NCBI RefSeq assembly: GCF_011022235.1
Contig: NZ_JAAIYP010000004.1
Location: forward strand, 109,504 to 173,503
Length of the DNA stretch: 64,000 bases
Origin: Magnetospirillum aberrantis SpK
GTDB lineage: Bacteria; Pseudomonadota; Alphaproteobacteria; Rhodospirillales; Magnetospirillaceae
Reading direction: 5' to 3'
In this document: one piece after another, positions 42,219 to 51,844 of the stretch
Layout: each line of letters starts with the position of its first letter
Numbering within the stretch: the stretch's first letter is position 1
Made by a program: the position numbers and the translations under genes
The notes under the pieces: model-generated
Seen by the model: only the letters and a program-made list of their open reading frames with translations
What the model was told of the DNA's origin: nothing
Database searches by the model: none

Positions 42219-43528
42219 GACGGTTCCCTTTCGCGCGGTGCCGCCCGCAGGCGGACGGAAAATACGGAACCGCGGCCTTCCTGGCTGTCCACCGAGATGG
42301 AGCCGCCGTGCAGTTCGACGATCTGACGGACCATGTGCAAGCCGATCCCGGACCCGGAAAAGCGGTGGGCGTTGGCCGCGCGGTAAAAGCGTTCGAAAAT
42401 GCGGGGCAGTTCCTCGGGCGGAATGCCGATGCCGTAGTCGCGGATTCGCACCACCACGCCGTCGTGGTCGGGCTTGGCCTCGACGTCCACTGGGCCTTCG
42501 GAATATTTCAGGGCGTTGCCCACCAGGTTGCCGAACACCAGGGTCAACAGGCCGGAATCGCCCCACACCGGCTGCAACACGTCCGCCGACAGGGTGATGT
42601 CGCGTCCGGGGGTTGCGGTGCGATGGTGGTTGGCGGCCGCTTCCAGGATGGATTTCAGGTCGAGCGCGCGTTCCTGCATGACGATGCGGCCCGATTCCAA
42701 CTGTTCGTCGGCCAGACAAGTGGCGATCAGATCAACCAGCCGCTGGACCGCGCCGCGGATGGTCTCCAGCCGGGGCAGCATGGCGGAATCGGCCTGTTCC
42801 GCCCGCATCATCAGCATCTGCGCCGCCGAATCGACGATGGCCAGCGGCGTACGGAATTCGTGGCTGACCATGGACAGGAACTGGCGCAATTGCTGCTTCG
42901 CCTCGGTTTCCCGCGACAGGGCCAGTTCGGCGCGATCCTTGGCCAGAGCCAGGGCCGCGCTCTTGTCCTCCAGTTCGGCGGTGCGTTCCGCCACCTTGTG
43001 TTCAAGCGACAGGTTGAGGCCGGCCAGTTCGTCATTGAGCCGGGCGATGGTGGCGATATCGCGCCATGACCGGACCGCGCCGACCAGGGCGGTGAACAGC
43101 TTCTGCGCCGTCAGCTCGGATTTGGATTTGTAGTCGTTGATGTCGTAGGCCAGCACCACGTCGCGTTCCGGCGCTTCGCCCGGCTGACCGGTGCGCAGGA
43201 TGATGCGGATGTTGGTGTTGCCCAACTCGTCGCGAATCTGGCGCACCAGCCGAAGTCCGGCGTCTGGGCTTTCCATCACCACGTCCAGCAGCACCACTGG
43301 AATGGTCGGGTCGTCGGCCAGGATGCGCGCCGCCTCGGCGGCACTTGACGCCGACAGCATGTCGAAGCCGCGGCCGTCGAAACTGAAGTCGCGCAACAGG
43401 ACGCGGGTCATGGTGTGAACCTGATCGTCGTCGTCCACCACCAACACGCGCCAGGGAGCTGCCGCCGTGGCGGGTGTCGGCGGGGTCGCCGGCCGTGTCT
43501 TGAAAGAGAGTTTGGCTCCCGGCGCCAT
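42215..43528 (-). CDS. Receiver-histidine kinase (N-terminal receiver hybrid)
   Basis: Protein of 437 residues. The N-terminal receiver domain (VLVVDDDDQVHTMTRVLL, Asp in VVLLDVVM, Lys in INDYKSKSE) is followed by a coiled coil (ARLNDELAGLNLSLEHKVAERTAELE) and a kinase core: DHp box SMVSHEFRTPLAIV with His present, N box FGNLVGNALKYSE, G1 IRDYGIGIPPEE and GSGIGLHMVRQIV. No membrane segment is seen. It overlaps the OmpR-type regulator gene by one base and the solute-binding protein gene by four, so all three are translationally linked. Confidence 0.88.
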   Translation of the reverse strand: MAPGAKLSFKTRPATPPTPATAAAPWRVLVVDDDDQVHTMTRVLLRDFSFDGRGFDMLSASSAAEAARILADDPTIPVVLLDVVMESPDAGLRLVRQIRDELGNTNIRIILRTGQPGEAPERDVVLAYDINDYKSKSELTAQKLFTALVGAVRSWRDIATIARLNDELAGLNLSLEHKVAERTAELEDKSAALALAKDRAELALSRETEAKQQLRQFLSMVSHEFRTPLAIVDSAAQMLMMRAEQADSAMLPRLETIRGAVQRLVDLIATCLADEQLESGRIVMQERALDLKSILEAAANHHRTATPGRDITLSADVLQPVWGDSGLLTLVFGNLVGNALKYSEGPVDVEAKPDHDGVVVRIRDYGIGIPPEELPRIFERFYRAANAHRFSGSGIGLHMVRQIVELHGGSISVDSQEGRGSVFSVRLRAAPREREPS

Positions 43529-44250
43529 CAGCGCACGGTCACCGGCGCGGCGAAAGCGTAGCCGGTTCCGTGCACGGCCTCGATCGGCAGCGCGTGGCCC
43601 AGCACTTCCTCGCCCTTGGCGCGCAGGCGCCGCACCATGGAATCCACCGAACGGTCGCCCACGTCCCATTCACGCTTGCCGAGCGCGCGGAAGATGTCGG
43701 AACGCGACACCGGCTCGCCGGGGCGTTCCACCAACAGGCTGACGAACACCCGTTCGTTGGCGGTCAGCTTGAGAGACCCGCCGGTCGGCGCCAACAACGC
43801 CCAGGCTATCTGGTCGTAGGTCCAGCCGGCGGCGGCGAGGGCGGCGGTTTCGGCCGTCGTGGCGGCGGGTTGCGGCGGCGCGGCGGAAACCTTGAGCCGG
43901 CGCGCCAAGGTTCGCACCTGGGCTTCCAGCTCGCGCAGTTCCACCGGTTTGACCAGATAGACGTCGGCGCCGATTTCCAGGCCGACCACGCGGTCGACGT
44001 TCACGCCGCGTGCCGTCAGCATGATGATGCCGACGTCGGAATGCTCGCGCAGCCGTTTGGCGATGGAAAATCCGTCTTCGCCCGGCAGGTTGACGTCAAG
44101 AATGATGATGTCCGCGGTCTGGCGGCCCAGGGCGGCGTCCAACTCCTTGCCGTCGCCGCATCCGACCACACCGTGACCACAGGCGGAAAGGTATTCCACC
44201 AGATCGGCCCGCAGAGAGGACTCGTCCTCTACAACCAAGATATGCGCCAT
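43528..44250 (-). CDS. OmpR family response regulator
   Basis: Protein of 240 residues: receiver domain (ILVVEDESSLRADLVEYL, Asp in IIILDVNLPGEDG, Lys in VYLVKPVEL), an Ala/Pro-rich linker, and a winged-helix domain (LTANERVFVSLLVERPGEPVSR, RSVDSMVRRLRAK, IEAVHGTGYAF). The final motif replaces the common VRGxGY with VHGTGY. It is the first gene of the 44250-39346 operon. A GGGGGCGGTG lies directly before the ATG. The 173-base gap to the DnaA-like gene contains no further gene that I can support. Confidence 0.9.
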   Translation of the reverse strand: MAHILVVEDESSLRADLVEYLSACGHGVVGCGDGKELDAALGRQTADIIILDVNLPGEDGFSIAKRLREHSDVGIIMLTARGVNVDRVVGLEIGADVYLVKPVELRELEAQVRTLARRLKVSAAPPQPAATTAETAALAAAGWTYDQIAWALLAPTGGSLKLTANERVFVSLLVERPGEPVSRSDIFRALGKREWDVGDRSVDSMVRRLRAKGEEVLGHALPIEAVHGTGYAFAAPVTVR

Positions 44251-44423
44251 CACACCGCCCCCGAACGGCCATCCTGTGCATAATGGACCATTAGCGTACC
44301 AGGGCGTCAAATCGCAAACCATGGCGGAATGTGACATATTGTGACTATTCGCATGGTTCCGCCGACAGGGTCGGCGGAAACCGCGCGAAACGCCAGGAAT
44401 CCGGGGGTGTCCGTCGCGAGCGG

Positions 44424-44789
44424 TCAGCCGCGCGGCGTGACGATCTTTTCCACCAGCTTGACCAGCAGACGGTCCATGCGGCCCGCCCACATCTCGTCGG
44501 CGTCGATCATCTCGCGGCAACGGCGGAAGGCGCGCAACACGGTGGTGTGGCTGCGTCCTCCGAACACCCGGCCCAATTCGGGCAGCGAACACGAGGTCAG
44601 CAGCCGGGCGTAGTACATGGCGGCCATGCGCGGCTTCCAGATTCTGTGGTCGCGCGAATGGACCATCATTTCCCGTTCGGACAGGCCGAACTCGGCGGCC
44701 ACGGTGGCGATCACCTCGGCCACGAACGGATCGCTGACCTTATAGCGCAGCGGTGCCGTGGTGCGGATTTCAGCAAGGGCGAACGACAT
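44424..44789 (-). CDS. Stand-alone DnaA domain IV-like DNA-binding protein
   Basis: Protein of 121 residues. It matches the C-terminal DNA-binding domain of DnaA: KPRMAAMYYARLLTSCSLPELGRVFGGRSHTTVLRAFRR corresponds to the helix-turn-helix and signature helix GGRDHTTVLHA, with Ser for Asp. There is no AAA+ domain, so it cannot initiate replication itself. It could compete for DnaA boxes or act as a regulator. A GGGGG ribosome-binding site precedes ATG 44789. It has its own promoter region and is in the same direction as pip upstream. Confidence 0.82.
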   Translation of the reverse strand: MSFALAEIRTTAPLRYKVSDPFVAEVIATVAAEFGLSEREMMVHSRDHRIWKPRMAAMYYARLLTSCSLPELGRVFGGRSHTTVLRAFRRCREMIDADEMWAGRMDRLLVKLVEKIVTPRG

Positions 44790-44931
44790 CGGATACCCCC
44801 TTCATACAAAACTCATAGTGGGATTGTGCGCATGTCGCGGCCCATTTCCCACCCGCGAGTTGCAACGGCTTGTGTCGCGCTGTAACCCGCATTGTGACCA
44901 ATTCGCAGCCGCCCCAATCGGCTCAAGTCAC

Positions 44932-44960
44932 ATACTAGAGTCATAATATATCTATGGCAA
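44932..44960 (-). promoter_or_regulatory. Candidate promoter of the DnaA domain IV-like gene
   Basis: TTGCCA (44960-44955) and TAGTAT (44937-44932) on the minus strand with 17-base spacing, in an AT-rich part of the 179-base gap. It would give a leader of about 135 bases. I see no classic DnaA box in the gap. Confidence 0.4.
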
Positions 44961-44968
44961 GGGTATGT

Positions 44969-45940
44969 TTATCGTGCGGTGTCTAAAATTTTATGCAAAT
45001 TTTCCTGGCCCAGAGTTTTCTTGAAATTTTCCACCGCCGCCACCAGGGCCAGCCGGATTCCCGGTTCCATGGCCGAATGGCCGGCGTCGGGGACCATGGT
45101 CAGCCGCGCCGTGGGCCAAGCCGCCGCCAGGTCCCAGGCACTGGTCGGCGGACACACCACGTCGTAACGTCCCTGGACGATGGCGGCCGGCAGGTGGCGG
45201 ATGCGATCCATGTGACGCAGCAACTGGTCGGGTTCGAAAAAACCGCCATGCATCATGTAATGGCATTCCAGCCGGGCCATGGACAGACAACTGGCAAGGT
45301 CGGCCTCGGTTCCGTCGCTGCGGGGGATCAGGCGGGCGCAGGCTTCCTCGTAGCCATACCAGATCCTGGCCGCCGGGCCGTGCACCAAGGGGTCGGGATC
45401 GGTCAGGCGGCGGTACCACGCGGCCAGTTCCGGCCCGTCGTCTTCGGCCACGTGCTGGGCGAAACGGTGCCGGGCTTCGGGGAAGAAGGTGCCCATGCCG
45501 GTCATGAACCACTCGATTTCCGCCGGCCGGCACAAGAAGACGCCGCGCAGCACGAAGGCCAGGACGCGGTCGGGATGGCTCTGCCCATAGGCCAAGGCCA
45601 GCGTGCTGCCCCACGATCCCCCGAACAGCGCCCACGCCTCGACCTTCAGAAGCCGCCGCAGTTTTTCCATGTCGGCGACAAGGTGCCAGGTGGTGTTGGC
45701 CTGCACCGAGGCATGGGGGCGCGAACGGCCGCAGCCGCGCTGGTCGAACAGGATCACCCGCCAGAACCGGGGGTCGAAGAACCGCCGATAGGGCGCGGCG
45801 CAGCCGGCACCGGGGCCGCCGTGCACGAACAGCACCGGCACGCCGTCGGGGTTGCCCGATTCCTCCCAATAAAGGGAATGACCGTCGCCCACGTCCAGCA
45901 TGCCGGAGGCGTTGGCTTCGAACGGGGGATAAAGGTCCAT
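44969..45940 (-). CDS. pip: Proline iminopeptidase
   Basis: Alpha/beta hydrolase of 323 residues of peptidase family S33, removing N-terminal proline from peptides. [20 protein letters not shown] gives the oxyanion region, FDQRGCGRS the family motif, GGSWGST the nucleophile elbow with Ser109, and [12 protein letters not shown] the catalytic His; the Asp is in [10 protein letters not shown]. There is no signal peptide, so it is cytoplasmic. Start ATG 45940 gives the usual [10 protein letters not shown]-terminus. It is divergent from queA with an 80-base gap. Confidence 0.92.
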   Translation of the reverse strand: MDLYPPFEANASGMLDVGDGHSLYWEESGNPDGVPVLFVHGGPGAGCAAPYRRFFDPRFWRVILFDQRGCGRSRPHASVQANTTWHLVADMEKLRRLLKVEAWALFGGSWGSTLALAYGQSHPDRVLAFVLRGVFLCRPAEIEWFMTGMGTFFPEARHRFAQHVAEDDGPELAAWYRRLTDPDPLVHGPAARIWYGYEEACARLIPRSDGTEADLASCLSMARLECHYMMHGGFFEPDQLLRHMDRIRHLPAAIVQGRYDVVCPPTSAWDLAAAWPTARLTMVPDAGHSAMEPGIRLALVAAVENFKKTLGQENLHKILDTAR

Positions 45941-46020
45941 GGCGGGGATTGTCCGGCGACGATGCAAAGTGTTCCCACAATACCATTGACGCCCGCCCGC
46001 CCGCACCCTACACCCCGCCC

Positions 46021-47052
46021 ATGGATGTCGATCTTTTCGATTTCGAGCTGCCGCGCGAACTGATCGCCGAGCGCCCGGTCGCCCCGCGCGACGCCGCCCG
46101 CCTGTTGCATGTGACATCCGGCGGTTTGGCCGACCATGTGATTCGCGACCTGACGGAACTGTTGCGTCCCGGCGACGTGCTGGTCAGCAACGACACCCGC
46201 GTCATTCCCGCCCGTCTTTTTGGCAGGCGGGGCGAAGCCGGGGTCGAGGTCACCTTGCATGAACGGGTGACGCTCGATTCGTGGAAGGCCTTCGCCCGGC
46301 CGGCCAAGAAGCTGCGCCCCGGCGACACCTTGCGTTTCGGCGGCGATTTCTCGGCCGCCGTGGTGGAAAAGGGCGAGGCCGGCGAGGTCTTGCTGCGCTT
46401 CGACCGCTCCGGCGACGCGCTGATGGTGGCGCTCGAGGAACATGGCCGCATGCCGTTGCCGCCCTATATCCGCAAGGGCGAGGCCGACGAGGCCGACCGC
46501 GCCGATTACCAGACGGTGTTCGCCCGCGAAAAAGGCGCGGTGGCCGCCCCCACCGCCGGCCTGCATTTCACCCCGGAGCTTCTGGCGGCGCTGGACGCGC
46601 GCGGGGTCAGGCGGCTGACCGTCACCCTTCACGTCGGCGCCGGCACCTTCCTGCCGGTCAAGGTGGACGACACGAGCGACCACAAGATGCATTCCGAGCG
46701 GGGCGTGGTGACGGACACGGTCGCCCATGCCGTCAACGCCGCCAAGGCGGCGGGCGGACGGGTGGTGGCGGTGGGTACCACCAGCTTGCGGCTGTTGGAA
46801 AGCGCCACCGGAGAGGACGGCGTGTTGCGGCCGTTCGACGCCGCCACCGACATCTTCATCACGCCGGGGTATCGCTTCCGGCTGGTCGATGTGCTGATGA
46901 CCAATTTCCATCTGCCGCGTTCGACCCTGTTCATGCTGGTTTCGGCCTTCGCCGGGCTGGAGCGCATGAAAACGGCCTATGAGCACGCCAAGGCGTCGGG
47001 CTATCGTTTCTATTCCTACGGCGACGCCTGTCTGTTGGAGAAAGTGCCGTGA
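46021..47052 (+). CDS. queA: tRNA preQ1(34) S-adenosylmethionine ribosyltransferase-isomerase QueA
   Basis: Protein of 343 residues. QueA adds the ribosyl part of SAM to preQ1 at tRNA position 34, giving epoxyqueuosine. [55 protein letters not shown] and FMLVSAFAG are family motifs. Start ATG 46021 is 24 codons into the open frame and gives the conserved [12 protein letters not shown]-terminus. The stop overlaps the GTG start of tgt (GTGA), the usual queA-tgt arrangement. Confidence 0.96.
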   Translation: MDVDLFDFELPRELIAERPVAPRDAARLLHVTSGGLADHVIRDLTELLRPGDVLVSNDTRVIPARLFGRRGEAGVEVTLHERVTLDSWKAFARPAKKLRPGDTLRFGGDFSAAVVEKGEAGEVLLRFDRSGDALMVALEEHGRMPLPPYIRKGEADEADRADYQTVFAREKGAVAAPTAGLHFTPELLAALDARGVRRLTVTLHVGAGTFLPVKVDDTSDHKMHSERGVVTDTVAHAVNAAKAAGGRVVAVGTTSLRLLESATGEDGVLRPFDAATDIFITPGYRFRLVDVLMTNFHLPRSTLFMLVSAFAGLERMKTAYEHAKASGYRFYSYGDACLLEKVP

Positions 47053-48176
47053 CCGCCTTTGGCTTCGAAGTCTTCGCCACCGACGGCGCCGCCCGTCTGG
47101 GCCGGGTGCATACCGCGCATGGTCCCATGGACACCCCGGCCTTCATGCCGGTGGGGACCGCCGCCACGGTCAAGGCGATGACCCCGGAAAGCGTGGCTTC
47201 CACCGGCGCCCAGACCATCCTGGGCAACACCTACCATCTGATGCTGAGGCCCGGTGCCGAACGGGTGGGACGCCTGGGCGGTCTGCACGAATTCATGAAC
47301 TGGCGGGGGCCAATCCTGACCGATTCCGGCGGCTTCCAGGTCATGAGTCTGGCCAAGCTGCGCAAGATGAGCGAGGAAGGCGTGGCCTTCCAATCGCATA
47401 TCGACGGCTCGCGTCATCTGTTGACGCCGGAACGCAGCATGGAAATCCAGAATCTGCTGGATGCCGACATCACCATGGCCTTCGACGAATGCACGCCCTT
47501 TCCGGCGACGCCGGAACAGGCGGCGGAGAGCATGCGGCTGTCCATGCGCTGGGCGCGGCGCTCGCGCGCGGCCTTCGTCGATCGTCCCGGCTATGGCCTG
47601 TTCGGCATCGTCCAGGGGGGTGTCTACCCGGACCTGCGCGCCGAATCGGCCGAGGCCCTGTGCGGGATCGGTTTCGACGGCTACGCCATCGGCGGACTGG
47701 CGGTGGGCGAAGGTCAGGAATTGATGTTCCAGACGCTGGACGTCACCACGCCATTGCTGCCCGCCGACCGGCCGCGTTATCTGATGGGGGTGGGCAAGCC
47801 CAGCGACATCATTGGCGCCGTGCTGCGCGGCGTCGACATGTTCGACTGTGTCATGCCGACCCGCTCGGGGCGCACCGCCCAGGCGTTCACCCGGCGCGGC
47901 ACCGTCAACCTGCGCAACGCCCGTCACCAGGACGACCCCCGGCCGCTGTCCGAGAATTGCGCCTGTCCGGCGTGCCGCAATTATTCGCGCGCCTATCTGC
48001 ATCATCTGATCCGGTCCGAGGAGATTCTGGGGCCGATGCTGCTGACCTGGCATAACATCCAGTTCTATCAGGACGTCATGCGCGGGCTTCGCGCCGCCAT
48101 CGCCGAAGGCCGGGTCCGGCAATTCGCAGCCCAGGCCCTGGCCGACGAGGCTTTGGGCGACATCGAGCCGCTGTGA
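47049..48176 (+). CDS. tgt: tRNA-guanine transglycosylase
   Basis: Protein of 375 residues that exchanges guanine 34 for preQ1 in tRNAs with a GUN anticodon. [21 protein letters not shown], the catalytic region [30 protein letters not shown] and the zinc-site [16 protein letters not shown] are all intact. The start is GTG 47049. The stop codon overlaps the start of the EamA-like gene (TGATG), so the three genes form a unit, although the transporter has no evident link to tRNA. Confidence 0.96.
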   Translation: MTAFGFEVFATDGAARLGRVHTAHGPMDTPAFMPVGTAATVKAMTPESVASTGAQTILGNTYHLMLRPGAERVGRLGGLHEFMNWRGPILTDSGGFQVMSLAKLRKMSEEGVAFQSHIDGSRHLLTPERSMEIQNLLDADITMAFDECTPFPATPEQAAESMRLSMRWARRSRAAFVDRPGYGLFGIVQGGVYPDLRAESAEALCGIGFDGYAIGGLAVGEGQELMFQTLDVTTPLLPADRPRYLMGVGKPSDIIGAVLRGVDMFDCVMPTRSGRTAQAFTRRGTVNLRNARHQDDPRPLSENCACPACRNYSRAYLHHLIRSEEILGPMLLTWHNIQFYQDVMRGLRAAIAEGRVRQFAAQALADEALGDIEPL

Positions 48177-49201
48177 TGCGCGCCGGGATCGCCTTCGCCC
48201 TGGTTTCCGCCGTGCTGTTCGGCGCGTCGGCGCCGTTGGCCAAGCTGTTGCTGGGGCGGGTCGATCCGTGGTTGCTGGCGGGTTTGCTGTATCTGGGCTC
48301 GGGTGTCGGTCTGGCGGCGTTGCGTCCCTTGTTGCCGCGCCAGGGCGGGCGCCTTGCCCGCGCCGACTGGCCATGGCTGGCGGCGGCGGTGGCGGCCGGC
48401 GGCGTGGTCGGGCCGGTGCTGATGATGCTGGGGCTGGCCCATGCCTCGGCGTCCAGCGCCTCTTTGGTGCTGAACCTCGAAGGGGTGTTCACCCTGGGCT
48501 TGGCCTGGGTGGTGTTCCGCGAAAACGTCGATCGCCGCTTGCTGGTGGGGGCTGGCGCCATCCTGGCCGGCGCCGCCCTGTTGTCGTGGCAGGACGGTTC
48601 GGGTGGCGGCGGTTGGGGATTGTGGGCGATCACCGGCGCCTGTCTGGCCTGGGCGATCGACAACAACCTGACCCGCAAGGTGTCCGCCGGCGACCCGGTC
48701 GAGATCGCCATGATCAAGGGATTGGCCGCAGGCGCGGTCAACACCGCCCTGGCGCTGGCCATCGGCCAGGATCTGCCGGCATGGCCGCTGATCGGCGCCG
48801 CCGCCATCCTTGGTCTGGGCGCCTATGGCCTGTCGCTGGTGTTGTTCGTGCTGGCGCTACGCCATCTGGGGACGGCGCGGACCGGGGCCTATTTCTCCAC
48901 CGCGCCTTTCGTCGGCGCGGCGCTGGCCGTCGTGGTGCTGGGCGAAGCCCCGACGCCGCTTTTGGCCGCCGCCGGTTTGCTGATGGCGTTGGGGCTTTAT
49001 CTGCATCTGACCGAAAGCCACGCCCACGACCACGTGCACGAGGCGTTGGAACACGACCATTCCCACCGCCACGACGATCATCACCAGCATGGTCATGCCG
49101 GCCAGGACCCGGCCGTGCCGCACAGCCATGCCCACCAGCACCAGCGGCTGGTGCACCGCCATCCCCATTACCCCGACATCCACCACCGCCACACCCATTA
49201 G
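48176..49201 (+). CDS. EamA family transporter with His-rich C-terminal tail
   Basis: Inner-membrane protein of 341 residues: ten hydrophobic segments in residues 1-278 with EamA features (ASAPLAKLLLGRV, LNLEGVFTLGLAWVVFRENV, YFSTAPFVGAALAVVVLGE). The last 62 residues contain 23 His with Asp and Glu between them (for example HDHSHRHDDHHQHGH). A tail of this kind usually binds Zn, Ni or Co, so the transporter may move or be gated by a metal. Start ATG 48176 overlaps the tgt stop; a GTG one codon earlier is possible. The PAP2 gene ends 11 bases after it on the other strand. Confidence 0.85.
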   Translation: MRAGIAFALVSAVLFGASAPLAKLLLGRVDPWLLAGLLYLGSGVGLAALRPLLPRQGGRLARADWPWLAAAVAAGGVVGPVLMMLGLAHASASSASLVLNLEGVFTLGLAWVVFRENVDRRLLVGAGAILAGAALLSWQDGSGGGGWGLWAITGACLAWAIDNNLTRKVSAGDPVEIAMIKGLAAGAVNTALALAIGQDLPAWPLIGAAAILGLGAYGLSLVLFVLALRHLGTARTGAYFSTAPFVGAALAVVVLGEAPTPLLAAAGLLMALGLYLHLTESHAHDHVHEALEHDHSHRHDDHHQHGHAGQDPAVPHSHAHQHQRLVHRHPHYPDIHHRHTH

Positions 49202-49211
49202 GCCGTGACGT

Positions 49212-50000
49212 TCACTCGCGGCCGAGGCGGGGCTCCCATCCACGCTGGCGGAAGGCGCGGGCCAGGGCAAGGGTCACGCAGATGGCCAGCCACGATCCCG
49301 CCACCGCGTCCGACAGGTAATGCACGGTGGTCACCACCCGCGACATCGCCACCAGGACGGCGATGGTCAGCCACAGGGCGGCGTGGCGGGGAAAGATCAC
49401 CATCAACGCGGTCATGGCGGCGAACGCCGCCTGGCTGTGTCCCGACGGGAACGAGTTCATGCCCCAATGGCGGCTGAACGGATTGAAGCCGTAGGTGCCG
49501 TCCTCGAACAGGTAACGCGGGCGATAGCGGCCCAGGCTGACCTTGATGGCGTTGCTGATCAGTCCCGACACGGCGATGGACAGGAACAGGAAGCCCGGCG
49601 TCACCGCCCAAGCCCGCAATTTCTGTCGCGTGGCGAAGGTGGCGACGCGCAGCGAGGCCGCCATCAATCCGGCCCAGGCCAATCCGGCCGGCACCAGATA
49701 AAGCTGGGCCTCGCCAAGTCGGGTCACCACCTGGAAGAAGCCTTCGACGTCGCCGCCCACATGGGCCTTGAGCAGGCGGGCGACCGGGCGGTCGACGGCC
49801 CACATGGCCAGCGCGCAGAACGCCGCCACGTACAGGAACGACCACCAGAACGGATGGCGCCGGGTGCGTTGCCATTGCTCGACACAGGCGGCGCGGGCCG
49901 GGGCGGTGGCCCGCCAGCCGCCGGCGATGGCGATGGCCAATCCTTCGGCGGCCAGTTGCAGACGCTCCAGCCAGGACAGCACGCCGCGTTGCCAGCTCAT
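49212..50000 (-). CDS. PAP2 family membrane phosphatase
   Basis: Inner-membrane protein of 262 residues of the PAP2 superfamily. The three catalytic motifs are visible: KVSLGRYRPRY, SFPSGHSQAA and SRVVTTVHYLSDAVAG. Such enzymes dephosphorylate lipid phosphates such as undecaprenyl diphosphate, phosphatidic acid or lipid A. Translation is coupled to the glycosyltransferase in front (ATGA overlap), which suggests a shared job in envelope lipid or glycan modification. Confidence 0.88.
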   Translation of the reverse strand: MSWQRGVLSWLERLQLAAEGLAIAIAGGWRATAPARAACVEQWQRTRRHPFWWSFLYVAAFCALAMWAVDRPVARLLKAHVGGDVEGFFQVVTRLGEAQLYLVPAGLAWAGLMAASLRVATFATRQKLRAWAVTPGFLFLSIAVSGLISNAIKVSLGRYRPRYLFEDGTYGFNPFSRHWGMNSFPSGHSQAAFAAMTALMVIFPRHAALWLTIAVLVAMSRVVTTVHYLSDAVAGSWLAICVTLALARAFRQRGWEPRLGRE

Positions 50001-51724
50001 GGGTTCTTGACCCCCAGCACCACCAAGGTGGTGGGCTTGCCACGGGAATAGTTCAGGCCGTCGATGCGGCCGAATTCCTCGGTCTCAAGCCCGGCCTGGG
50101 TGGCGGCGGCGAAGAACGCCGGCAATTCGCGGTCCGACACCACCGCCAGGGTGCGGCGATGGGCGGCCAGATGGCTGGCGGCGCCGGCTCCGTCGGTGAA
50201 GCGGGTGTCGGTGCCCAGCATGAACACCAGACTGGGTTCGGAATAACCGGCCGCCGCCACCGGTCCGTCGGAACCGACGGTGCCGACGATGCGGGCGGCC
50301 GAACGCGACAGGAACAGATGGTCCAGACTGGGGGCCACGCCTTGGAACGCCACGGGATAGGTGGCGGCGGCGGTCAGCGACAGCGCCAGGATGGCGGTCA
50401 CGATCTGGCCTCGCCACGCCAGCACCGCCGGCAACACGGTGGCCAGGGTGATGCCGATGGCCGCCGGCACGGTCAAGGGATCGAAACCGTCGCCGAATTT
50501 GATCGGCAAGATCACCATGGCCGCCGCCAGGGCCAGGCCGATCAGCACCCACACCGCGTACCACGCCTTGGCGGCGCGGTGGCGGAACACTTCGGCCCCT
50601 TCGCAGGCCATGGCGCCGATCATCAGCGCCAGCGCCGGAAAGGCCGGCAACACGTAATGGGGCAGCTTGGTGGGGATCAGTTCGAACATCAGCCAGGTCG
50701 GCACCGCCCAGGCCAGCAAGACCCGATAGGCCAACCGCTTGCGATGGCTCCACAGCTTGGCCACCACCGGCCACAGCACCATGGACGCCGGCCAGAAGGT
50801 GGCCGAGGCCAGCAACAGATAAAGGCCGGGAATGCCGCCATGGCTTTCCTGGGCGCCCAACAGCTTGGGCAACAGGTCGCCCTTGACCGCCTCGCCGACG
50901 AAGGCGCCGTCGGTGGCGTTCGACACCGCGGCGAACCATGGCGCGGCGATGGCGGCGGCGACGATGGTGCCCATCAACGGCTTCATGGCCACGAACCAGC
51001 GGACATGGCGGTCGGCCGCCCACAGGGTCAACAGGGTCAACAGGCTGATCATCGGCACCACCGGGCCCTTGATCAGGATGGCCACGCCCTGCGCCAGCCA
51101 GAAGGCCAGCGCCTCGGCGGTGCCGGGCATCATCATGCTGTTGGCGCTTGTGGGGGCGCCCGAGCCGGTGCCGCACGACCCGGTGCCGCACGACGATCCG
51201 CCGCCGCCCATGGCCTCGCGCGCCTTGGCGCCCACATAGAACCGCGCCAGCGTGCCTTGCGCAGCCACGGCGCAGGCCAGCAACAGCGCGTCGCTCTTGC
51301 CCTGATGCGCCTCGAGGGTCAGCATCAGCGACCCGGCCAGCAGGACGCCGGCCAACAGCGCCGGCCGGTCGCCGACCAGCGAACGGCCGAAGGCGAAGGT
51401 CATCAGCACCGCCGCCCACGCCGCCAGTGCCGACGGCAGGCGATAGGGCCACAGCTCGGTCGAGGAGGCATGGGACAGGGCTTTCACCGCCGCCGCCTGA
51501 AGCCAATAGGTGCCGGCCGGTTTCTTGGCCCGCATTTCGTCCTGGAACTGGATGCGAACGTAATCGCCGGTTTCCAGCATTTGCCGGGTGGCCTGGACGA
51601 AGCGCGATTCGTCGCGGTCCATGGCCGGCAACGCCGCCAGTCCGGGCAGGTACAGCACCAGACACAGCAATGAAAGCGCGAGATAGGGGCGAAGGCCACC
51701 GGTCAATCGATGTACCACGAGCAT
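49997..51724 (-). CDS. GT39/ArnT-like membrane glycosyltransferase
   Basis: Polytopic GT-C fold glycosyltransferase of 575 residues. The first periplasmic loop has AMDRDESRFVQATRQML with the acidic pair typical of ArnT/GT39 enzymes, followed by KKPAGTYWLQ and many transmembrane helices. ArnT-like enzymes move a sugar from undecaprenyl phosphate to lipid A or other acceptors. A Gly/Ser/Cys-rich loop in the middle contains a tandem CGTGS unit from a 15-base duplication. ATG 51724 is used here; GTG 51718 has a better spaced AAGGA. Confidence 0.82.
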   Translation of the reverse strand: MLVVHRLTGGLRPYLALSLLCLVLYLPGLAALPAMDRDESRFVQATRQMLETGDYVRIQFQDEMRAKKPAGTYWLQAAAVKALSHASSTELWPYRLPSALAAWAAVLMTFAFGRSLVGDRPALLAGVLLAGSLMLTLEAHQGKSDALLLACAVAAQGTLARFYVGAKAREAMGGGGSSCGTGSCGTGSGAPTSANSMMMPGTAEALAFWLAQGVAILIKGPVVPMISLLTLLTLWAADRHVRWFVAMKPLMGTIVAAAIAAPWFAAVSNATDGAFVGEAVKGDLLPKLLGAQESHGGIPGLYLLLASATFWPASMVLWPVVAKLWSHRKRLAYRVLLAWAVPTWLMFELIPTKLPHYVLPAFPALALMIGAMACEGAEVFRHRAAKAWYAVWVLIGLALAAAMVILPIKFGDGFDPLTVPAAIGITLATVLPAVLAWRGQIVTAILALSLTAAATYPVAFQGVAPSLDHLFLSRSAARIVGTVGSDGPVAAAGYSEPSLVFMLGTDTRFTDGAGAASHLAAHRRTLAVVSDRELPAFFAAATQAGLETEEFGRIDGLNYSRGKPTTLVVLGVKNP

Positions 51725-51844
51725 TCCTTCGGCAGAAAATCCCCTTTTCTAGAGCACGAAGCACCGGTGGGGATCAAGAGGCCAGCTCGCGGTACCGGCA
51801 TGCGCCGACACGGCGCGGCCGGACGGACAGACGCAAGGAAGGGG

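Noticed and set aside
51734..51750. AGAAAA/TTTTCT hairpin as terminator of the che operon
   Set aside because: The stem is AT-only and short, it lies over 90 bases after the cheR stop, directly before the GT39 start.
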